Positions 1-4,625 of a stretch of DNA of 5,146 nt are shown piece after piece. This stretch comes from an uncultured Saprospiraceae bacterium (lineage in GTDB: Bacteria; Bacteroidota; Bacteroidia; Chitinophagales; Saprospiraceae), in NCBI GenBank assembly GCA_934699305.1, contig CAKUWM010000222.1, positions 1 to 5,146 on the forward strand, read 5' to 3'. Below the pieces are notes generated by a model. It was given only the letters and a program-made list of their open reading frames with translations, had not been told where the DNA came from and did not search any database. Every line of letters begins with the position of its first letter. Position 1 is the stretch's first letter. Made by a program: the position numbers and the translations under genes.

Positions 1-91
1 CACCATAATCATCCAATGCATGCCTGAAATTCAGTGTAAGCGCGAACAATAATGTTGCTACACCCAAAATAGTTAATAATGATTTTCTCAT
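1..91 (-). CDS. NVEALA-family small exported protein, leader only (cut by window edge)
   Basis: Thirty codons are visible, from an ATG at 91-89 to the left edge; the rest of the gene lies outside. The peptide begins MRKSLLTILG and matches the leader of the complete NVEALA gene at 1724-2164 in 27 of 30 residues (differences at residues 2, 4 and 15). At DNA level about 83 of 91 bases agree, and the 40 bases nearest the edge are identical. The leader has a basic start, a hydrophobic stretch at about residues 5-20, then a polar segment containing RHALDDYG. By analogy the protein should be exported, cleaved at an NVEALA-like site and carry a cysteine-containing mature domain, but none of that is in view. 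There is no Shine-Dalgarno sequence; the region before the ATG is A-rich, as is usual in Bacteroidota. The reading frame is intact while the upstream copied DNA has decayed, which suggests the gene is functional. Confidence 0.85.
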   Translation of the reverse strand, partial: MRKSLLTILGVATLLFALTLNFRHALDDYG

Positions 92-152
92 TTTGATGTT
101 TTTTTTAGTTATTATTTTTTGATTAGAATAGTTTCCACTCTTTTTTTATTTT

Positions 153-173
153 ATCCCGCTTATCAAACGGGAT
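153..173 (-). promoter_or_regulatory. Conserved 5'-UTR hairpin, copy 1
   Basis: On the minus strand this is a 9-bp stem with a GAT loop: ATCCCGTTT pairs with AAGCGGGAT. Compared with the twin hairpin at 2224-2244 it differs by one base, which leaves a U-G wobble in minus-strand RNA but would be a C-A mismatch in plus-strand RNA. It ends 61 bases before the NVEALA start codon. It is not followed by a T-run on the minus strand, so it is not a classical terminator. It could be an mRNA-leader element of the NVEALA gene or the remains of the GT-C gene's 3' processing/termination hairpin. The structure is plain; the role is inferred. Confidence 0.5.
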
Positions 174-213
174 CGTCGAAATACTTTTTTTTCGTAAAAG
201 TTAAATTTTGTTT

Positions 214-310
214 TCATTGTGTATTGTTGGGTTTGTAAATATGATAATCATTCCGTTATTTAATAATTTTCACAAATCTTTTTTTAATGTATCTACATTT
301 TACCAAACAT
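214..310 (-). pseudogene. Decayed 3' fragment of the GT-C membrane-protein gene
   Basis: This is a copy of the last ~32 codons of the gene at 2285-3604, ending in the same TGA (216-214) and preserving the codons for the final residues NDYHIYKPNNTQ. Further upstream the frame is destroyed. The Tyr codon of the VWYN motif has become TAA, a TGA appears after the codons equivalent to LKKE-L, and one base is missing near 258-262 relative to the intact copy. It cannot encode a product. It is a scar of the duplication that produced the second NVEALA gene and indicates that the copied block came from a position directly downstream of a GT-C gene. Confidence 0.85.
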
Positions 311-339
311 GAATATGCAAAGTAATCCCAATAATGTAG

Positions 340-379
340 AATGTGTTTTGTTTATTTTCATCTTCATTTTCAACACATT
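340..379 (-). repeat. 8-bp inverted repeat after the beta-propeller gene
   Basis: AATGTGTT (340-347) and AACACATT (372-379) are perfect inverted arms separated by 24 bases, starting 22 bases downstream of the beta-propeller stop on the transcribed strand. The position suits a 3' hairpin or weak terminator, but the loop is long, the stem is AT-rich and no T-run follows on the minus strand. A protein-binding site is another possibility. Confidence 0.3.
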
Positions 380-401
380 TGGATATCACTTAATCTTCCG
401 A

Positions 402-1577
402 TCAATTAATAGAATACATTATCAAAAACGGATTACCATCTTCCCTTATTATATTAAATTTTTCTCTTAAATTTTTAACTTGAGTTGGAAATTTTTCTTC
501 AAAATTATTATATTCATCCTTACCTTTCCACATTCGATATATATGTTCTGACTCATTAAGTGCGAAGATTGTATTTTCATTGAAACTGATAATTTTTCCA
601 AATGGGAAGAAATATTTTTCGGAATAAGGCTCTAATGTTACAATATCAGCTTCTTTTCTATCTTTATCATACACACACATTAGATATTGTCCTTTATACA
701 GAAAATTTGCAACTAGATGCTGTTCAGTTTCTTGAAAATTAAAAAAGCCATATATATAATTATTATATAATACTAATCGTTCTTGTTCCGTGATTTTATT
801 GATATCCATATCTTTCGGCCACTCCATTTTATTTAAGTCAAAATTATACTTACTTTGCACATCATCATTAGAGATTAAATAAATATTATAATCCATAGGC
901 GTAGTATAATAGTGCTTATCTTTATACTTTGAAAAAGGATAATAACTTCCGTGTGATCGTGATTCCCATATTTTATCTATTTTAAAAAAATTACTTATGG
1001 GTTCTAAATTTTTACTTAGTAACCATAAATTATAGGGTTTTTTAAAATCTTCACTATAGTTACCCATATAACCCGAATACGATTCATTCATTTTATTCAT
1101 GGAGGTAAAGGTTTTTGGCGTTTTTTTTATCAAGCGTAGTTTTTCTCCTCGTAAATCATATTTTAGAACTTTTTTATCGAATCTGCTTAAAATATTCAAG
1201 CTCGAATCTATCGGATCAATAAACATATCTGTCAATTGGGCAAATTCTTCAGGGCCGGAACCGTAATTTGAGATAGAACGTAGAAAAGCACCTTCAATAT
1301 TATACAGATAAATGCTCTTATTTTGATTTTTATCCATAAGATAGATAATAGTATCAAATTTTATTATTTTATCTATTTCTCCTATAATAACTTCATCACA
1401 ATCTAAACTTATAATATCTACGTCTTTTATTAAATTTACATCATGAATACTTTTCATCTCTTTATCAAAGTCAAGCTTAATAGAAGTTACTTCAGAATAG
1501 CTCAGTTGTGGTTTATTATTACAACTATGCAAAATAGAACACAACATTAACGTAACGTAAAAAATAATTTTTTTCAT
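402..1577 (-). CDS. 6-bladed beta-propeller lipoprotein
   Basis: A 391-residue protein with a lipoprotein signal: basic start, hydrophobic residues 4-15, and lipobox LHSC with the lipidated Cys at 19. The residues after the Cys (NNKPQ) lack an acidic surface-export signal, so a periplasm-facing anchor is more likely than surface display (inference). The body is recognisable as the Bacteroidota 6-bladed beta-propeller family (PF17170-like, related to BF3164-type lipoproteins). Residues 88-112 carry the hallmark blade with a YNIEG turn followed by YGSGPEEF, and residues 138-147 repeat the LKYDLRG turn. The function of this family is not established; such genes often lie beside NVEALA genes, as here, 146 bp downstream of one and upstream of another. 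The start is ATG with an A-rich, SD-less upstream region. The gene is visibly more AT-rich than the lepB and ligase-like genes, which may indicate a separate origin. It lies between two direct repeats. Confidence 0.88.
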   Translation of the reverse strand: MKKIIFYVTLMLCSILHSCNNKPQLSYSEVTSIKLDFDKEMKSIHDVNLIKDVDIISLDCDEVIIGEIDKIIKFDTIIYLMDKNQNKSIYLYNIEGAFLRSISNYGSGPEEFAQLTDMFIDPIDSSLNILSRFDKKVLKYDLRGEKLRLIKKTPKTFTSMNKMNESYSGYMGNYSEDFKKPYNLWLLSKNLEPISNFFKIDKIWESRSHGSYYPFSKYKDKHYYTTPMDYNIYLISNDDVQSKYNFDLNKMEWPKDMDINKITEQERLVLYNNYIYGFFNFQETEQHLVANFLYKGQYLMCVYDKDRKEADIVTLEPYSEKYFFPFGKIISFNENTIFALNESEHIYRMWKGKDEYNNFEEKFPTQVKNLREKFNIIREDGNPFLIMYSIN

Positions 1578-1615
1578 TATTAAAATTATTTTATGTTGTA
1601 AGTAAAAGCTATCTT

Positions 1616-1624
1616 AAAAGGAGG
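1616..1624 (+). promoter_or_regulatory. Perfect Shine-Dalgarno-like AAAAGGAGG on the plus strand
   Basis: AAAAGGAGG sits 5 bases before an ATG at 1630 on the plus strand, ideal spacing for a ribosome binding site. No other gene in this window has a visible SD, as expected for Bacteroidota. Read on the minus strand, the transcribed strand of the flanking genes, the same bases read TACCTCCTTTT, which resembles the anti-SD tail of 16S rRNA and would lie in the leader of the beta-propeller mRNA. Either reading may be chance. Confidence 0.3.
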
Positions 1625-1629
1625 TATTA

Positions 1630-1737
1630 ATGAATTTGAACACTAAAGATTTCTTAATAGAAATTTCAAATTATACAGCTTTCATAAAACCTTTGTCTTT
1701 TAAGCTAGCTAATAATTTAAAAATTAAATACTACTAA
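1630..1737 (+). CDS. Possible 35-aa small ORF, convergent with NVEALA gene
   Basis: ATG at 1630 opens 35 codons ending in TAA at 1735-1737, and is preceded by AAAAGGAGG at ideal spacing. The peptide begins MNLNTKDFLIEISNYT and ends ANNLKIKYY: lysine-rich, no cysteine, no signal peptide, no family I recognise. Its last 14 bases overlap the 3' end of the NVEALA gene on the other strand. The only support is the start context; the region is AT-rich and short ORFs arise by chance, and no plus-strand promoter was found. Alternatives are a chance ORF or the end of an element transferred with its own SD. Confidence 0.2.
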   Translation: MNLNTKDFLIEISNYTAFIKPLSFKLANNLKIKYY

Positions 1738-2164
1738 ATGTAAGAGCAGGACAGTACCTAGCTGTACATTGTTGATATCCTGGTTTTGAGCAGTCTGTAG
1801 ATGCTCCTGAGCTTGTAAGTGTTGCAGTACCATCCATTCCGATCTTTACTTCTGCTATTTTTATTCCTCCTGGACCATAAACTTTAATGGTTGAACCTGC
1901 TTGCCCCCGAAGTGTGTAAGTGCAATCTCCATCTGTTCTTTTCCACAAATCACTTGACGTACTACCACCTCCTCCAGAAGTATCTCCACCTCCCGAACTA
2001 TCACCACCAGAGGTGCCACCTCCTGTATTATTTGACTGCGCCAATACTTCCACATGCAGTTTGTTTTTCAATACACCATAATCATCCAATGCATGCCTGA
2101 AATTCAGTGTAAGAGCAAATATTAATGTTGCTACACCTAAAATAGTTAATAATGTTTTCTTCAT
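1724..2164 (-). CDS. NVEALA-family small exported protein (Gly-rich, four Cys)
   Basis: A 146-residue exported protein. Residues 1-4 are basic, 5-20 hydrophobic, 21-36 polar, and residues 37-43 read HVEVLAQ, a variant of the NVEALA motif that names the family (PF14055). The V-L-A at 40-42 fits the small-x-Ala rule for signal peptidase I, so cleavage after Ala42 is likely (inference). Residues 44-72 form a low-complexity linker of Gly, Ser, Thr and Asp. The C-terminal part has Cys at 81, 125, 133 and 138, in a DC-TYT strand and a C-x7-C-x4-C cluster ending RYCPAL, which could form two disulfides in the periplasm or outside. The molecular function of the family is unknown. The gene follows the GT-C gene by 120 bp with a hairpin between, and precedes the beta-propeller lipoprotein. 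Its ATG is preceded by an A-rich tract, no SD. Its leader is duplicated at 1-91. Confidence 0.88.
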   Translation of the reverse strand: MKKTLLTILGVATLIFALTLNFRHALDDYGVLKNKLHVEVLAQSNNTGGGTSGGDSSGGGDTSGGGGSTSSDLWKRTDGDCTYTLRGQAGSTIKVYGPGGIKIAEVKIGMDGTATLTSSGASTDCSKPGYQQCTARYCPALTFSSI

Positions 2165-2382
2165 TTTGATATTTTTTCAGTTATTATTTTTTGATTAGAA
2201 TAGTTTTCACTCTTTTTTATTTAATCCCGTTTATCAAACGGGATCGTCGGAATACTGTTTTTTCGTAAAAGTTAAATTTTGTTTTCATTGTGTATTGTTG
2301 GGTTTGTAAATATGATAATCATTCCGTTGTTTTAATGATTCCCTCAATTCTTTTTTTAATGTATCTACATTATACCAAACAT
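2074..2382. repeat. Direct repeat, right copy (NVEALA leader plus upstream flank)
   Basis: Partner of 1-310. It covers the leader codons of the complete NVEALA gene (2074-2164), the 120-bp gap with the hairpin (2165-2284), and the last ~32 codons of the GT-C gene (2285-2382). Here the GT-C reading frame is intact and continues beyond the repeat, so this arrangement is the original and the left copy the derived one. Confidence 0.9.
2224..2244 (-). promoter_or_regulatory. Conserved hairpin between GT-C and NVEALA genes, copy 2
   Basis: A perfect 9-bp stem, ATCCCGTTT with AAACGGGAT, closes a GAT loop on the minus strand, 41 bases after the GT-C stop and 59 bases before the NVEALA start. No T-run follows on the minus strand. 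It may protect or stall processing of the upstream mRNA, separating expression of the glycosyltransferase from the highly needed small protein, or regulate NVEALA translation. The stem is kept in the second copy at 153-173. The structure is seen; the role is inferred. Confidence 0.55.
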
Positions 2383-3604
2383 ACGTACGCCGGTGCGCAT
2401 AAACTCCCAAATAGAAAAGATAACCAACAAAAAATACCGTAAATATAAGTTTCAAGCTTTTCTTTCTGTTCATGCTTATAATTTTAACCATATAATAAGC
2501 TATAATAAACCCGATTCCAATGACTGCAATATAAGCATAACGGTCGGCCACAACAGCAAAGCGGGATAATGGAATTATATGTAAAGCTATAGCAATGTGA
2601 ATGGTAAACAATAACATGCCGAAAACAACCTGCCATTTTTTTAGAAATTGCCATAATGCGACGATGATAATCAGCAAAATAGCCGGATAAAATATCATCC
2701 AACCGGGAAGTGGATCTCCAACAGCGGAAGGAAAAGGATACAGGTAAGACAGCTTAAACGGAAAAATGATTTTGAACAAGTACTCCATAAAAGAGTAACC
2801 TGCAAATACAATACGCTGCCATAGCGGATAATTATCGTTGCCGGAAAGAACCCCTCCTCCATCAGCATACTGAGAATATATAGTAACAATGCCAAATGCA
2901 ATAGATAACAGAAGAAAAGGTAAAACAATAAGCCAAACTTTTTTTTCAGATAGTTTGTGATTTAACAACCAGTATATTAGCAGCATCCATAACGGAAAAA
3001 CGACCGCTTGTTCTTTTCCCAGAAAAGAGAAGATATACAAAATTATCGTGTAAATATAGAATCTGATTTTCATGTTTTCCAAATAACATAAAAATGTATA
3101 TGTCGCTAATAAATAAAACAGAGCATATACCAATATCTTCGACGCACTCATCCAGGCAACCGACTCCACATTAAAGGGATGAATGCAAAAAAACAAAGCC
3201 GCGATAAATGAAATTAAGTTGATTTTATCGGGTTCCGGAATCCTCCCACTTAAAGTCAAAAGTTTTTTAAGAACAACAAAAACAAGACAGCTATTTATTA
3301 AATGTATCAGAAGACTTGTCAAATGAAACACGAAAGGATTGTATCCGAACGCAGAATATAAGAACAAATAAAGAAACTCATTAAAAGGAGCGTATTGTCC
3401 GTGATAAAATTCCGTAAGAATACTCCAAATATTTTGTAAATTGATGCCGCTTTCCGTATAATGGTTCATTACCACCCATTGGTCATCCCAAAAGTCTAAA
3501 AGCTGATTATTGAGTATTGGAAAGTATATTAGAGTAACAACAATACTCAATACAATAAAAGCGTATGGATATTGGATGATATGTCTATAAGTAAATTTTA
3601 CCAT
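2285..3604 (-). CDS. TMTC-like GT-C membrane glycosyltransferase (no TPR)
   Basis: A polytopic protein of 439 residues with about a dozen membrane segments. The motifs match bacterial relatives of TMTC-type GT-C transferases: WDDQW at residues 39-43 in the first periplasmic loop (paired acidic residues, the probable catalytic/metal site), HGQYAPFNEF at 69-78, FHLTSLLIHLIN at 93-104, IHPFNVESVAW at 141-151, GKEQ at 196-199, YLYPFP at 287-292, ADRYAYI at 353-359 and RRTYVWYN at 405-412. Family knowledge predicts transfer of a sugar from a lipid-phosphate donor to an acceptor on the outer face of the inner membrane; donor and acceptor here are unknown. TMTC proteins usually carry C-terminal TPRs, and this one ends ~30 residues after the last membrane segment. 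I chose the ATG at 3604-3602; a TTG at 3631-3629 would add 9 residues but is a rare start in this phylum. It follows lepB by 133 bp and precedes the NVEALA gene. Confidence 0.8.
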   Translation of the reverse strand: MVKFTYRHIIQYPYAFIVLSIVVTLIYFPILNNQLLDFWDDQWVVMNHYTESGINLQNIWSILTEFYHGQYAPFNEFLYLFLYSAFGYNPFVFHLTSLLIHLINSCLVFVVLKKLLTLSGRIPEPDKINLISFIAALFFCIHPFNVESVAWMSASKILVYALFYLLATYTFLCYLENMKIRFYIYTIILYIFSFLGKEQAVVFPLWMLLIYWLLNHKLSEKKVWLIVLPFLLLSIAFGIVTIYSQYADGGGVLSGNDNYPLWQRIVFAGYSFMEYLFKIIFPFKLSYLYPFPSAVGDPLPGWMIFYPAILLIIIVALWQFLKKWQVVFGMLLFTIHIAIALHIIPLSRFAVVADRYAYIAVIGIGFIIAYYMVKIISMNRKKSLKLIFTVFFVGYLFYLGVYAHRRTYVWYNVDTLKKELRESLKQRNDYHIYKPNNTQ

Positions 3605-3675
3605 TGAGAATTGTGTTTTCAAGAACCTCAAGAACGTGTTTTCTTTATTATTGCAAATTTTCCCGAAAGAAAGAC

Positions 3676-3696
3676 AAAAAAGTTTCCCCGAAGAAA
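3676..3696 (-). terminator. Weak hairpin plus T6 after lepB
   Basis: On the minus strand TTTCT pairs with GGAAA (one U-G pair) around a TCGG loop, followed by C and six Ts, 42 bases after the lepB stop. The stem is only 5 bp. A similar unit, TTTCTTTCGGGAAAA, follows 24 bases later (3672 to 3658), so the gap contains two imperfect copies of the same small element. It could be a leaky terminator between lepB and the GT-C gene. No TAnnTTTG promoter was found in the 133-bp gap. Confidence 0.3.
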
Positions 3697-3737
3697 TAAT
3701 ATTATGTTAAGATTCTGTTTGAATTCTGTACTCGGTA

Positions 3738-4625
3738 TTATTCGATTTTTTTTAGTGTGCGATTCCACCGGATTTTGTTAGAATAAGGCTCTTTGGATTT
3801 CCAAATATATGTGGCTTTGCCCACAATCAGATCATCGGGGAGTAGCCCCCAATAACGAGAATCTTGCGAGTTTTCTACCTTATCGCCACCCATAAAATAA
3901 TAATTATGCGAGAAAATATAGGTTGAAAGTGGAGTTTTATTATCCCACAGGGTATCCCGTTCAAAACTGAGTGAATATCCTTTCTCCCATTCTATTATTT
4001 TTTTGTAGAGAAGAATATTGGTTCTCTTTAAAGCTATTTTATCTCCTATACGGGGAATATATAACGGCCCGAAGTCTTTGATGTTCCAATTGAGTGTACT
4101 GTCCCAGGGGAAAGTATGATAAACACCATCGGGCAGCAAGTCTTTTGATTTACGACTCAATAGTTGCTCTGTCGTGATGTTTCCGTATTTTTTTGTTGTA
4201 TCTGAATTTATTACGTAAAAGCCGTTGATTATTTGAAGCGTATCGCCGGGAATGCCGATGCAGCGTTTAATAAAGTATTTCGACATATTCATTTCAATTT
4301 TATCCCACGTAACGGGGTGGGGAATATGGAAAACAACCACATCGTTGTTTTTAATTCGGGTAAAACCGGGCGCTCGACTTATATTTACCTTTTTTCCTTC
4401 CACGGCATCAAACAAATCAAACAAGCGGGCGCCGTAAGCCAGTTTGTTTACCAATACGTAATCGCCGGGAATAATGTTGGGTTCCATGGAATCGGTCGGA
4501 ATTTTGTATGACCCGAAAACGAATACACGCAAGAGGATGAAGCTAAATACCAAAATAGAGGTATAATAAAAGATATTGAGGGCTACATTGCCTATTTTCT
4601 TAATTATCGGTTGTTTATTGTTCAT
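3738..4625 (-). CDS. lepB: Signal peptidase I, accessory type
   Basis: A 295-residue S26-family signal peptidase I, a membrane serine protease that cuts signal peptides after a small-x-Ala site on the outer face of the inner membrane. One membrane anchor lies at about residues 14-37. The catalytic Ser is Ser46 in IPTDSMEPNI, followed by the PGDYVLVNK segment (box C). The catalytic Lys is Lys120 in KRCIGIPGD (box D). Box E is at 243-260, YYFMGGDKVENSQDSRYWG. All catalytic features are intact. The C-terminal IRWNR segment is usual in Bacteroidota LepB proteins. The ATG at 4625-4623 overlaps the upstream ligase-like gene by 11 bp, suggesting translational coupling. Being near NVEALA genes rather than with lepA or dapB-type housekeeping neighbours suggests a dedicated processing role; that is inference, and I cannot see whether the genome has another lepB. 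Confidence 0.93.
   Translation of the reverse strand: MNNKQPIIKKIGNVALNIFYYTSILVFSFILLRVFVFGSYKIPTDSMEPNIIPGDYVLVNKLAYGARLFDLFDAVEGKKVNISRAPGFTRIKNNDVVVFHIPHPVTWDKIEMNMSKYFIKRCIGIPGDTLQIINGFYVINSDTTKKYGNITTEQLLSRKSKDLLPDGVYHTFPWDSTLNWNIKDFGPLYIPRIGDKIALKRTNILLYKKIIEWEKGYSLSFERDTLWDNKTPLSTYIFSHNYYFMGGDKVENSQDSRYWGLLPDDLIVGKATYIWKSKEPYSNKIRWNRTLKKIE

Larger units (their letters stand above)
1..310. repeat. Direct repeat, left copy (NVEALA leader plus upstream flank)
   Basis: This segment aligns with 2074-2382 in the same orientation at roughly 90% identity by eye over the first ~240 bases and less beyond, with small indels. It contains the start of the second NVEALA gene (1-91), its untranslated upstream region with a hairpin (92-213), and a decayed copy of the 3' end of the GT-C membrane-protein gene (214-310). 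Clear similarity ends after the shared TACCAAACAT at 301-310; a weak resemblance may continue to about 335. The left boundary is outside the window. The period between copies is about 2.07 kb. Confidence 0.9.
92..401. other. 310-bp stretch without an intact gene
   Basis: Between the second NVEALA start and the beta-propeller stop there is no plausible intact coding sequence. The stretch holds the duplicated upstream region of the NVEALA gene with a hairpin (153-173), a decayed fragment of the GT-C gene (214-310), and an 8-bp inverted repeat just downstream of the beta-propeller gene (340-379). I looked for the Bacteroidota promoter consensus (TAnnTTTG on the minus strand) and found no exact match here, so the promoter of the second NVEALA gene is not identified. 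Confidence 0.7.

Noticed and set aside
1667..1675. Possible promoter TATAATTTG on the minus strand before the beta-propeller gene
   Set aside because: It resembles TAnnTTTG but with the wrong spacing, and no TTTG element is found about 19-21 bases upstream.
1677..1710. AGCTT/AAGCT inverted repeat and the AGCTAGCT palindrome in the NVEALA/beta-propeller gap
   Set aside because: Short, AT-rich stems with no T-run on the transcribed strand; expected by chance in such sequence.
1861..2100. Overlapping ORFs on both strands inside the NVEALA gene (1861-2055 minus, 1891-2100 plus)
   Set aside because: They are shadows of the repetitive Gly/Ser linker codons in other frames; no start context and no recognisable protein pattern.
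1..2382. Insertion sequence or transposon explanation for the 310-bp direct repeats
   Set aside because: No transposase, terminal inverted repeats or target duplications are visible, and the repeats contain ordinary gene parts, so segmental duplication is simpler.
2484..2928. Two minus-strand ORFs inside the GT-C gene (2484-2702 and 2695-2928)
   Set aside because: They lie in an alternative frame of a gene whose main frame carries clear family motifs; their hydrophobicity just mirrors the membrane segments.
4233..4511. Plus-strand ORFs opposite lepB (4233-4511, 4252-4437)
   Set aside because: Antisense shadows of the conserved box B to box D region of lepB.
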